This document shows positions 7,074-12,850 of a DNA stretch of 12,881 nt, one piece after another (the first letter of the stretch is position 1; each line of letters starts with the position of its first letter). Under the pieces are notes generated by a model, which made no database searches, had not been told where the DNA came from, and saw only the letters and a list, made by a program, of their open reading frames with translations. This DNA is from 13-2-20CM-68-14 sp036378475. GTDB taxonomy: Bacteria; Actinomycetota; Thermoleophilia; Gaiellales; Gaiellaceae. A program made the translations under genes and the position numbers. The stretch covers positions 1 to 12,881 of the forward strand of contig DASUWJ010000038.1 of NCBI GenBank assembly GCA_036378475.1. The letters are read 5' to 3'.

Positions 7074-8767
7074 GAACGGCTCGTGTCCTCCCCGGACTCG
7101 CTGCCGCTCGCCGGCACCTCGCCGCTCGTCGCTTTGTGCTCGGCCAGGGTCTGGTCGGGGCCCGCGCCGTCAGCGACCTCGACCGGGATCGCGGCGTCGA
7201 TGCCCCCGCCTGCTGCAGACGACGGCTCGACCGGGATCCCGGCCGGCATCTCCGCGGGGGGCGCCAGTCTCGGCGTCTCGACGTCGAGATCGACCTCGCC
7301 CTCGACGCCGGCGATCACCGTCGCGCTCGGTCCGTGAGTCGCGGCCGCATCGCCGGGCGCCTCGGACTCGAGCGGCTCCGGCTCGCCCGGTCTCGCGGCT
7401 GCCGGGCCCACCGACTCGGCCTCGGGCGGCAGCTCCTCGGCCCTGGCCTCGAGCTCCGGCTCCGACTCCTCGACGATCGGCTCTTCCTCGGGGCTCTCGT
7501 CCACGCGGTTGACGAGTTCCTGGTGGGCGGCGACGCCGCAGTAGCGCGACCCTGGCAGGGCTGCGTTCGGGCAGCGCTTGCCGTTCGAGAGGATCGCCGC
7601 GCAGCGGCCGGTGAACTCCTCGTCCTCGCCGCCGCCGCCGAAGGCTGCTTCGGCCTCGGCCTGCGCGAACTCGCTGTCCGACTGGATGTCGATCTTCCAG
7701 CCGGTCAGCCTGGCGGCCAGGCGGGCGTTCATGCCCTCCTTGCCGATCGCGAGTGCGAGCTGGTCGTCGGGCGTGACGACCGTCGCCTCCTTGCCGTCGT
7801 CGTCCAGGTAGACCTCGCGCACCCGCGCCGGCGAGAGCGCCTTCGCCACGAAGCGCGCCGGCTCCGGGTTCCAGGGGATGATGTCGATCTTTTCGCCGCG
7901 GAGCTCGGAGACGACCATGCGGACGCGCGAGCCGCGGGGGCCCACGCAGGCGCCGACCGGATCGACCCCTTGCGTGTGCGACTCGACGGCGATCTTCGAG
8001 CGGTAGCCGGGCTCCCTGGCGACACCGCGGATCTCGACGAGACCGTCGGCGATCTCGGGCACCTCCAGCTCAAAGAGCGTCTTGATCAGCTCGGGATCGC
8101 GCCGGGAGACGATCACCTGCGGCCCCTTCGTCCCCGAGCGCACCTCGGTGATCACGGCCTTGATCCGCGAACCCTGCTCGTAGCGCTCGCCGTCCACCTG
8201 CTCGGAGCGCGGCAAGAGCGCCTCGACCTTGCCGAGGTCGACCAGCACATTGTTGCGGTCGCCCGCCTGCTGGACGATTCCGGTCACGACCTCCGAGACG
8301 CGGTCGATGTACTCCTCGTACATCAGCTGCCGCTCCGCCTCGCGGATCCGCTGCGTGATCACCTGCTTCGCGGTCTGCGCGGCGATCCGGCCGAAGTTCT
8401 CGGGCGTCACGTCCGCGCGCTTGACCTGGTCCGCGGGCACGTCCGACCAGTCGACCTCGAGATCGTCGTCCTGGACGAGCACGTGCGAGCGCTCACCCGT
8501 TTCCTCCTCGGCCTGCTCGAGCTCGGTCAGCACGCGCTCGCGCGCCTCCTCGAGCAGCCGCTCCTCGATGTCGGGCGGCAGCTCGATCGAGTAGACGCGG
8601 AAGTCGCCTTCGCCGCGGTCGAGCTCGACGACCGCGTGCCGCGAGGCGCCGGGCGTCTTCTTGTAGGCCGCGAGCAATGCGTCTTCGAGCGCCTCGATCA
8701 GCGTCTCGCTCTCGATTCCCTTGTCTCGTTCGAGTTCCTGGAGGAACTCGATGATCTCTCTGCTCAT
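7070..8767 (-). CDS. nusA: transcription termination/antitermination factor NusA with C-terminal zinc knuckle and acidic tail
   Basis: NusA binds RNA polymerase and nascent RNA and modulates pausing, termination and antitermination. The 565-aa protein has an N-terminal RNAP-binding domain (about 1-125), an S1 domain (about 152-222) and KH1/KH2 modules (about 225-362) with GACVGPRGSRVRMVVSELRG (272-291) and LALAIGKEGMNARLAARLTGW (337-357). The part after residue 385 is unusual. GRCAAILSNGKRCPNAAL and the following residues place Cys389, Cys399, Cys410 and His415 in a C-x9-C-x10-C-x4-H zinc-knuckle arrangement like that of DUF5763-type motifs. A tail of about 145 residues rich in Glu, Pro, Ala and Ser follows. 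The ATG at 8767 overlaps the rimP stop (ATGA), with a GAGGG motif 8-9 nt upstream. The core is certain. The zinc-binding role of the extension is inference. Confidence 0.97.
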   Translation of the reverse strand: MSREIIEFLQELERDKGIESETLIEALEDALLAAYKKTPGASRHAVVELDRGEGDFRVYSIELPPDIEERLLEEARERVLTELEQAEEETGERSHVLVQDDDLEVDWSDVPADQVKRADVTPENFGRIAAQTAKQVITQRIREAERQLMYEEYIDRVSEVVTGIVQQAGDRNNVLVDLGKVEALLPRSEQVDGERYEQGSRIKAVITEVRSGTKGPQVIVSRRDPELIKTLFELEVPEIADGLVEIRGVAREPGYRSKIAVESHTQGVDPVGACVGPRGSRVRMVVSELRGEKIDIIPWNPEPARFVAKALSPARVREVYLDDDGKEATVVTPDDQLALAIGKEGMNARLAARLTGWKIDIQSDSEFAQAEAEAAFGGGGEDEEFTGRCAAILSNGKRCPNAALPGSRYCGVAAHQELVNRVDESPEEEPIVEESEPELEARAEELPPEAESVGPAAARPGEPEPLESEAPGDAAATHGPSATVIAGVEGEVDLDVETPRLAPPAEMPAGIPVEPSSAAGGGIDAAIPVEVADGAGPDQTLAEHKATSGEVPASGSESGEDTSRS

Positions 8768-9210
8768 CGGTTTCCCTCGTCGATCAGGTTGCCCCGCACG
8801 ATCTGCTCGTAGGGGATTTCCACGGGCTTGGGCTCGGTGGCCAGCTGGACGACCCGCTCGTCCGCGCCGATCAGCTCGCCCTTGAACCGCTTGCGACCCG
8901 CGATCTCGGCCGCCGTGCGAACGGCGACCCGCCGACCGACGAACCGCTCGAAGTGCGCCGGCTTACGCAGTGGCCGCGTGCTTCCGGGCGAGGAGACGTC
9001 GATCGCGTACTCGCGCCGGTACTCGTCGAGCTCGCGGGTGACCCGCGCGCAGAGCGCATGGTCGACGCCCTGTGGATGGTCGATGTAGACGCAGAAGCGG
9101 TCCGGCCCGAGCAGCTCGACGGCGAGCACCTCGGTGCCCGGAACGCGCTCTGCGAGCCGCGGCGCCAATTCGCGCTCAAGCTGCCGCTCTTTCTGATGTA
9201 GGTCCTGCAT
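8764..9210 (-). CDS. rimP: ribosome maturation factor RimP
   Basis: RimP assists early 30S assembly around the S12/S5 region. The 148-aa protein shows the conserved centre YAIDVSSPGSTRPL (residues 68-81), then KPAHFERFVGRRVAVRT, and the C-terminal SH3-like part with FKGELIGAD and IPYEQIVRGNL. Length is normal. The ATG at 9210 has a good ribosome binding site, AGGGAGAG, about 5 nt upstream. It is the first gene of the minus-strand cluster. The approximately 140 nt in front of it can form several hairpins including a terminator-like one, suggesting operon control at this point. Its stop overlaps the nusA start by 4 nt. Confidence 0.96.
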   Translation of the reverse strand: MQDLHQKERQLERELAPRLAERVPGTEVLAVELLGPDRFCVYIDHPQGVDHALCARVTRELDEYRREYAIDVSSPGSTRPLRKPAHFERFVGRRVAVRTAAEIAGRKRFKGELIGADERVVQLATEPKPVEIPYEQIVRGNLIDEGNR

Positions 9211-9230
9211 CGGGCTCTCCCTGGTTCGCG

Positions 9231-9266
9231 GTCACCGGAGCCAGATCGAGGTCGGGCACCGGTAAC
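9231..9266 (-). other. leader hairpin III upstream of rimP
   Basis: On the minus strand GTTACCGGTGCC (9266-9255) pairs with GGCTCCGGTGAC (9242-9231) across a 12-nt loop. Ten Watson-Crick pairs, one G-U wobble and one T-T mismatch are seen. It ends about 7 nt before the purine-rich ribosome binding site of rimP, so it could influence access of the ribosome. Confidence 0.5.
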
Positions 9267-9276
9267 AGATGCTGCT

Positions 9277-9303
9277 CCCGGCCCCGGCTGCGCCGGAGAC
9301 GGG
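9277..9303 (-). other. leader hairpin II upstream of rimP
   Basis: On the minus strand CCCGTCTCCGGC (9303-9292) pairs with GCCGGGGCCGGG (9288-9277) around a GCA loop, with one T-C mismatch and one G-U wobble. It is very GC-rich and lies 6 nt downstream of the T-tract of hairpin I. No T-tract follows it, so it is not itself an intrinsic terminator. Confidence 0.5.
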
Positions 9304-9309
9304 ACTCAT

Positions 9310-9335
9310 AAAAAATGGGCGCCGCGCGCCCATTT
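9310..9335 (-). terminator. intrinsic terminator-like hairpin (candidate attenuator) 100 nt before rimP
   Basis: On the minus strand AAATGGGCGC (9335-9326), loop GCG, GCGCCCATTT (9322-9313) is a perfect 10-bp stem, and the T-run reaches six residues (9315-9310). This is a textbook Rho-independent terminator shape in the direction of rimP. No minus-strand gene lies just upstream that would need it: the nearest, the 59-aa gene ending at 10416, is over 1 kb away. The simplest reading is a leader attenuator. On the plus strand the stem is followed by only three T. Confidence 0.65.
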
Positions 9336-9377
9336 CGCCAAGCCGGTGAAATGTGGTACTGGCAGGATAGCAAGGGT

Positions 9378-10265
9378 ATGTCGGTCACCCCGGTCACGAG
9401 CGTCGAGGAGACGGTCGAGCTTCCCGACGGTCGCCGCCTCGCCTACGCGGCGCGGGGAGGCCCGGGCGGCTCGCCGGTCCTCTTTCACCACGGCACGCCG
9501 GGGAGCAGGCTGGGGCGGCATCCCGATCCGGCGCTTCCTGAGCGGCTGGGCGTCCGAGTCGTCAACTTCGACCGCCCCGGGTACGGAGGCTCCGACCGCC
9601 TCGAGGGTCGGAGTGTCTCGGCGATCGCGGGGGACGCCGCGGCACTCGCAGACCACCTCGGCTGGGAGCGCTTCGGCGTGATGGGGGTCTCGGGCGGCGG
9701 ACCACACGCGCTCGCCTGCGCCGCCCTCCTGCCCGAGCGGATCTCGCGCGTAGCCGTGCTCGTGACGCCCGCTCCCTACGAGCCGGGGTTCGACTTCCTG
9801 GCGGGAATGGCACAGACCAACATCGACGAGTTCAGCGCCGCGCTGACGGGCCCGGCGGCGATCGCCGCCTACCTTGCGCCCTCGATCGAGGCGCTGCAGA
9901 CCGAGCCCGGGCAGGTCCTCGACCAGCTCGCAGCCGAGCTGCCGCCGCCCGACCAGGAGCTGCTGGCCCGGCCCGAGGTACGCGAGCTCGTGATCGCCGC
10001 CTGGCAGGAAGCGACCCGCCAGGGTGATGCCGGCTGGCTGGACGACGACCTCGCCTTCACGCGGCCCTGGGGATTCGAGCTCGGAGCGATACACACCGAG
10101 GCCCGCCTCTGGCACGGCGAGCTCGACGCGCTCGCGCCGCAGGCGCACGGCCGTCGCGTCGCGGAGGCCCTCCCTGCAGCCTCGTTCGAGCTCGTCTCGG
10201 GCCAGGGGCACCTCCTCTATGACGCCTGGCCACTCGCACTCGAATGGCTGGCGGCCGCCGCATGA
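9378..10265 (+). CDS. alpha/beta-fold hydrolase
   Basis: This is a 295-aa cytoplasmic alpha/beta hydrolase with no signal peptide. Counting from the ATG at 9378: oxyanion-hole motif FHHGTPGSR (36-44), FDRPGYGGSD (64-73), nucleophile elbow GVSGGGPHALA (103-113) with Ser105, likely catalytic Asp250 in WHGELDALAP, and His278 in GQGHLLYD. A full catalytic triad is therefore present. The HGTPG motif is common in proline-iminopeptidase-like and esterase-like members, but the substrate cannot be deduced. Conserved sequence starts about residue 14 (VELPDGRRLAY). ATGs at 9351 and 9315 are in frame and possible starts; the 9315 start would translate through the palindrome, so 9378 is preferred. The gene diverges from rimP and converges with the padR pair. 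Confidence 0.9.
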   Translation: MSVTPVTSVEETVELPDGRRLAYAARGGPGGSPVLFHHGTPGSRLGRHPDPALPERLGVRVVNFDRPGYGGSDRLEGRSVSAIAGDAAALADHLGWERFGVMGVSGGGPHALACAALLPERISRVAVLVTPAPYEPGFDFLAGMAQTNIDEFSAALTGPAAIAAYLAPSIEALQTEPGQVLDQLAAELPPPDQELLARPEVRELVIAAWQEATRQGDAGWLDDDLAFTRPWGFELGAIHTEARLWHGELDALAPQAHGRRVAEALPAASFELVSGQGHLLYDAWPLALEWLAAAA

Positions 10266-10346
10266 TCCCACGCTCGCTGTTCCGGGCGGCCGGGGCCAGT
10301 ACTTCGTGAAATTGCCCCGGCAGCCTGGCCCGAGACGGCGTCAGAC

Positions 10347-10374
10347 GGCCGCGGCGGCAGCAACCGCCACGGCC
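10347..10374. terminator. hairpin between convergent genes, possible bidirectional terminator
   Basis: GGCCGCGGCGG (10347-10357) and CCGCCACGGCC (10364-10374) form an 11-bp stem with one mismatch and a CAGCAA loop. It lies between the end of the alpha/beta hydrolase (10265, plus strand) and the end of the 59-aa gene (10416, minus strand), where a shared terminator is expected. There is no T-tract on either side, so it would be a non-canonical terminator or an RNA-end stabiliser. The rest of 10266-10415 shows no gene. Confidence 0.45.
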
Positions 10375-10415
10375 TCTGAGCCGCCCCGCAGCGCACGCCT
10401 CGGGGGGCGCGCGGG

Positions 10416-10595
10416 TTAGACGCTCGTGCTCTGGGTCTTTTCGCTCCGCAAGCGGCGGATCAGATCCGCCACGTCGGCGGTCTCCTGCTCCAGGTCGCGC
10501 TGGTAGTCCTCCAGCCGCCGGAGCAGTGTCTCCGCGTCGGGGAAGCGTCGATGGCCGCAGCGATGGCCACGGCCGTGCCCTTTCCTTCCGTGCAT
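10416..10595 (-). CDS. small His/Arg-rich coiled-coil protein downstream of padR
   Basis: This 59-aa protein starts at ATG 10595. Residues 1-17 are strongly basic and histidine-rich (MHGRKGHGRGHRCGHRR, with four His and one Cys). Residues 22-52 form a predicted amphipathic helix (ETLLRRLEDYQRDLEQE, then ADVADLIRRLR) with leucines spaced like a short coiled coil. I do not recognise an established function. The start is strongly supported by GGGAGGTGA, 5 nt before the ATG, formed by the very end of padR, so the two genes are co-transcribed and translationally coupled. The His-rich head could bind metal or nucleic acid; the helix could dimerise or dock on a partner. These are inferences. Confidence 0.8.
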   Translation of the reverse strand: MHGRKGHGRGHRCGHRRFPDAETLLRRLEDYQRDLEQETADVADLIRRLRSEKTQSTSV

Positions 10596-10600
10596 GTTTT

Positions 10601-10999
10601 TCACCTCCCCCCGCCCTCGTCGTATCGGTCGAGAAAGCTCTGAACGACCGCCTGTGATTCGCGCAGAGCCTCGGCCCAGCGGTCGAGCAGATGCCGCCCT
10701 TGCTCGGTCAGCTCGTACGTTCGCTTCGCGGGACCGGGCAGCTCCGAACTCCACTGGGAGCTGACAAGGCCCTCCTCCTCGAGCGCCCGCAGCAGCCGGT
10801 ACAGGTTGCCGACATCGATCCGTCCTTCCCCGCCGAGCTCCGGCAGCCGCTCGATCAGCTCGTAGCCGTGCAATGGCCGCTCGCGCAGAAGGAGCAGGAG
10901 CGAGGGCTCCACGAAGCGCTCGACCCGGGCCCGGACATGCCAATGGCCGGGCCGGACCTGGTGCCGGCTTCGGACCCGGCGGGGGTGGCGATGCCTCAT
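10601..10999 (-). CDS. PadR-family transcriptional regulator
   Basis: This is a 132-aa winged-helix repressor of the PadR family, whose members usually dimerise, bind an inverted repeat at their own promoter and are released by small-molecule ligands. Core hallmarks: VEPSLLLLLRERPLHGYELI (30-49), then the recognition part DVGNLYRLLRALEEEGLVSS (62-81) and the wing PGPAKRTYELTEQGRHLLDRW (89-109). Residues 1-27 are an unusual His/Arg-rich extension (HRHPRRVRSRHQ at 3-14, HWHVR at 19-23) not needed for the fold. The ATG at 10999 lies 7 nt behind a good -10 box, so the mRNA may be leaderless. It is followed after 5 nt by the His-rich 59-aa gene. It diverges from the MFS-cNBD exporter gene, a typical PadR target arrangement. 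Confidence 0.92.
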   Translation of the reverse strand: MRHRHPRRVRSRHQVRPGHWHVRARVERFVEPSLLLLLRERPLHGYELIERLPELGGEGRIDVGNLYRLLRALEEEGLVSSQWSSELPGPAKRTYELTEQGRHLLDRWAEALRESQAVVQSFLDRYDEGGGR

Positions 11000-11006
11000 G
11001 GGCTCG

Positions 11007-11035
11007 ATTGTACGTCAAATACATATGTCTGTGAC
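11007..11035 (-). promoter_or_regulatory. padR promoter predicting a leaderless mRNA
   Basis: On the minus strand GTCACA (11035-11030, 4 of 6 to TTGACA) and TACAAT (11012-11007, 5 of 6 to TATAAT) are separated by 17 bp. Seven bases then lead straight to the padR ATG at 10999. Transcription would start at or next to the A of ATG, which also explains why no ribosome binding site is seen. Leaderless mRNAs are common in actinobacteria. Confidence 0.55.
11009..11028. promoter_or_regulatory. candidate PadR operator
   Basis: The AT-rich patch in otherwise GC-rich DNA holds the perfect palindrome ACATATGT (11021-11028) and an inverted repeat TGTA-N7-TACA (11009-11023). PadR proteins often bind ATGT/ACAT-type inverted repeats. 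The site overlaps the spacer and -10 of the padR promoter, so binding would block padR transcription and possibly influence the divergent MFS gene. Confidence 0.45.
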
Positions 11036-11144
11036 CGTAGCGTCTCTGGGCCGCCGTCTCGACACGGCCCTCAACCTGCAGCGCCGCCTCCCGCAACGAA
11101 GCCCTCCCAACGCTTGACTCCGTCCGAGGCTCCGCCCCCTCGCC

Positions 11145-11179
11145 CTGAAAAACCCAACCCGGCCTGCCATCCTGCCGGC
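11145..11179 (+). promoter_or_regulatory. weak candidate promoter of the MFS-cNBD gene
   Basis: CTGAAA (11145-11150, 5 of 6 to TTGAAA) lies 17 bp before CATCCT (11168-11173, 3 of 6 to TATAAT), which is preceded by an extended -10 TGC. Six bases follow before the GTG at 11180. This would give a leaderless transcript like that of padR and would fit the missing ribosome binding site. The -10 match is poor. Confidence 0.25.
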
Positions 11180-12850
11180 GTGCCGACCTCCGCGCGCCGG
11201 CGCCTGAGCGAGTCGCTTCGCGTGTTCGCGGCGGTCTTCCGAAACGAGGACCTGCGGCGCCTGGAGCTCGCCTGGAGCGGCTCGATCATCGGCCAGTGGG
11301 GCTACGAGGTGGCCCTGGCGGTCTTCGCCTACCGTGCCGGAGGCGCGGTGGCCGTCGGCATCGTCGCGGTCGTTCGGCTCATCCCGGCCGCGGTCATCGC
11401 CCCGTTGGCGGCGCTGCTCGGCGACCGCTTCTCGCGCAAACGGATCATGGTCAGCGCCGACCTCGTGCGAGCGTGTGCGATCGCGGGCGCGGCGGCGGCG
11501 GTCTTCGAGGGCGCACCCGCCGCGACCGTGTACGCGCTCGCCGTCCTCACCGCGCTCGCGGGAACCGCCTTCCAGCCCGCCCAGTCGGCGCTCCTCCCCT
11601 CGCTCGCGCGCACGGCCGAGGAGCTGACGGCGGCGAACGCGACCTCGACGGCGCTCGAGAGCGTCGGCTTCCTGCTCGGCCCCGCGCTCGGGGGCGCTCT
11701 TCTCGTCGTCACGGGCGTCGGGGCCGTGTTCGCGCTGACGGCGGCACTGTTCGTTTGGTCCGCTCTCGTTCTCGGCCGGCTTGGCGCGGACAGCCAGGGT
11801 GGTCCCCGGACCGACGCGGGCGACCTCCTCGAGGAGGCGCTGGCCGGATTCCGCGCGATCGTTTCCGAGCGCCGACTCCGGCTTCTGGTGGGCCTCTACG
11901 GGGCCCAGACGCTGGCCGCTGGGCTGCTCCGCGTCCTGCTGGTCGTGACCGCATTGCGGATCCTGCACGTCGGGCCGACCGGTGTGGGCTACCTCAACTC
12001 GGCCGTCGGCGTGGGCGCCCTCGTGGCCATGCTCCTCGTCCTGGCGCTGATCGGAACACGCCGCCTGGCGACGGGGTTCGGGTTGGGCATTCTCCTGTGG
12101 GGCGTGCCGCTGGCGCTCCTCGGGCTCTGGCCGAGCGTCGCGGCTGCGCTCGTCCTCTTCGGGCTCCTCGGCATCGGGAACACGTTCGTCGACGTCGCCG
12201 GACTGACGCTGATCCAGCGCGCGACGCCCGAGCGGGTGCGGGCACGTGTCTTCGGCGTGCTCGAGAGCGTCTTCCTGGGGACGATCGGGATTGGGGCGAT
12301 CCTCGCTCCCCTGCTGACGAGCGCGCTCGGTCCGCGCGGTGCGCTGATCGCCGCGGGCGGCGGGCTCTCGCTGCTCGTGCTCTCGTTCTGGCGGCCCGTC
12401 CAGGCGATCGACGCGACCGCGCCGGCGCCCGAGTCCGAGCTGGCCCTGCTTCGCGGCATCCCGATCTTCGCGCCGCTTCCGCCCCTGATCCTCGAGCAGC
12501 TTGCCTCGCGGGTCGCACACGTGCGCCTGCCGGCCGGCGAGGTGATCTTCCGCCGGGGGGATCCGGGTGACCGCTTCTATGCGATCGCCGAGGGGCAGGT
12601 GGCGATCAGGCTCGACGGCCGGCAGCTCACCCTCGGCCCGGGCGCCTACTTCGGTGAGATCGCGCTCCTGCGCGACCTGCCCCGCACTGCGACGGCAACC
12701 GCCCTGACCGAGGTCGACCTGGCTGCCCTGGAACGCGACGACTTCATCGCCGCCGTCAGCGGCCACGCCCCGAGCGCGGAGGCGGCGGACGCGGTGATCG
12801 CAAGCCGGCTCGGCACCGCCGGCGCGGGTGCGGCACTCCGGCTCTCCTAG
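11180..12850 (+). CDS. MFS exporter fused to a C-terminal cyclic-nucleotide-binding domain
   Basis: The 556-aa membrane protein has about 12 hydrophobic segments between residues 31 and 403, with the MFS motif-A-like loop GDRFSRKRI (81-89) between the second and third. A central cytoplasmic loop (about 201-235) separates two six-helix halves. The style is that of MFS_3/DHA3 drug or siderophore exporters. After a short linker (410-425) comes a cNMP-binding domain (about 426-545): IPIFAPLPP, LPAGEVIFRRGDPGDRFYAI and the phosphate-binding cassette FGEIALLRDLPRTATA (491-506), which retains the Gly-Glu and Arg expected to contact a cyclic nucleotide. Start: the GTG at 11180 comes just before the recognisable RRRLSESLRVF; a TTG at 11114 is also in frame, and neither has a ribosome binding site. 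The frame is open further upstream over padR, but there the residues look non-coding. The substrate is unknown. Confidence 0.9.
   Translation: MPTSARRRLSESLRVFAAVFRNEDLRRLELAWSGSIIGQWGYEVALAVFAYRAGGAVAVGIVAVVRLIPAAVIAPLAALLGDRFSRKRIMVSADLVRACAIAGAAAAVFEGAPAATVYALAVLTALAGTAFQPAQSALLPSLARTAEELTAANATSTALESVGFLLGPALGGALLVVTGVGAVFALTAALFVWSALVLGRLGADSQGGPRTDAGDLLEEALAGFRAIVSERRLRLLVGLYGAQTLAAGLLRVLLVVTALRILHVGPTGVGYLNSAVGVGALVAMLLVLALIGTRRLATGFGLGILLWGVPLALLGLWPSVAAALVLFGLLGIGNTFVDVAGLTLIQRATPERVRARVFGVLESVFLGTIGIGAILAPLLTSALGPRGALIAAGGGLSLLVLSFWRPVQAIDATAPAPESELALLRGIPIFAPLPPLILEQLASRVAHVRLPAGEVIFRRGDPGDRFYAIAEGQVAIRLDGRQLTLGPGAYFGEIALLRDLPRTATATALTEVDLAALERDDFIAAVSGHAPSAEAADAVIASRLGTAGAGAALRLS

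Larger units (their letters stand above)
9211..9351 (-). promoter_or_regulatory. structured leader region of the rimP-nusA-infB operon
   Basis: Read on the minus strand, three hairpins follow each other before the rimP ribosome binding site. Hairpin I (9335-9313) is a perfect 10-bp stem followed by six T. Hairpin II (9303-9277) has two 12-nt arms around a GCA loop, with one mismatch and one G-U pair. Hairpin III (9266-9231) has two 12-nt arms around a 12-nt loop, with one G-U pair and one T-T mismatch. An ACCGGCT segment upstream of hairpin I (around 9341-9347) could alternatively pair over 6 bp with AGCCGG inside hairpin II. I could not identify a convincing promoter, so the 5' end of the leader is unknown. 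NusA controls its own operon through leader termination in other bacteria, which makes an attenuator plausible here. Confidence 0.5.

Noticed and set aside
6911..8812. 633-aa plus-strand open frame opposite nusA
   Set aside because: It is antisense to nusA, with low-information Leu/Asp/Arg/His-rich composition and no motif. Long antisense frames are expected at this GC content.
9333..9351. TTTCGCC/GGTGAAA hairpin just upstream of the alpha/beta hydrolase
   Set aside because: It is a 7-bp stem with a G-U pair on the plus strand only, shares bases with the stronger hairpin I, and has no clear role. Kept only as part of the leader discussion.
9176..9397. A tRNA gene in the rimP leader (minus strand), suggested by an AWRNGRA-like translation reminiscent of translated tRNA genes and by paired CCGGCT/AGCCGG segments
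   Set aside because: The distance between the paired segments is too short, no T-loop consensus (GTTCRA) lies at the right place, and the hairpins do not form a cloverleaf. A structured leader fits better.
10691..11179. N-terminal extension of the MFS protein back over padR
   Set aside because: The frame is open, but the residues are Pro/Arg/Ser-rich without membrane or domain character, and half of the stretch lies antisense to the conserved PadR coding sequence.
11015..12766. 583-aa minus-strand open frame opposite the MFS-cNBD gene
   Set aside because: It is rich in Glu, Arg, Gln and Asp and has no domain. The plus strand has clear membrane helices and a cNMP domain.
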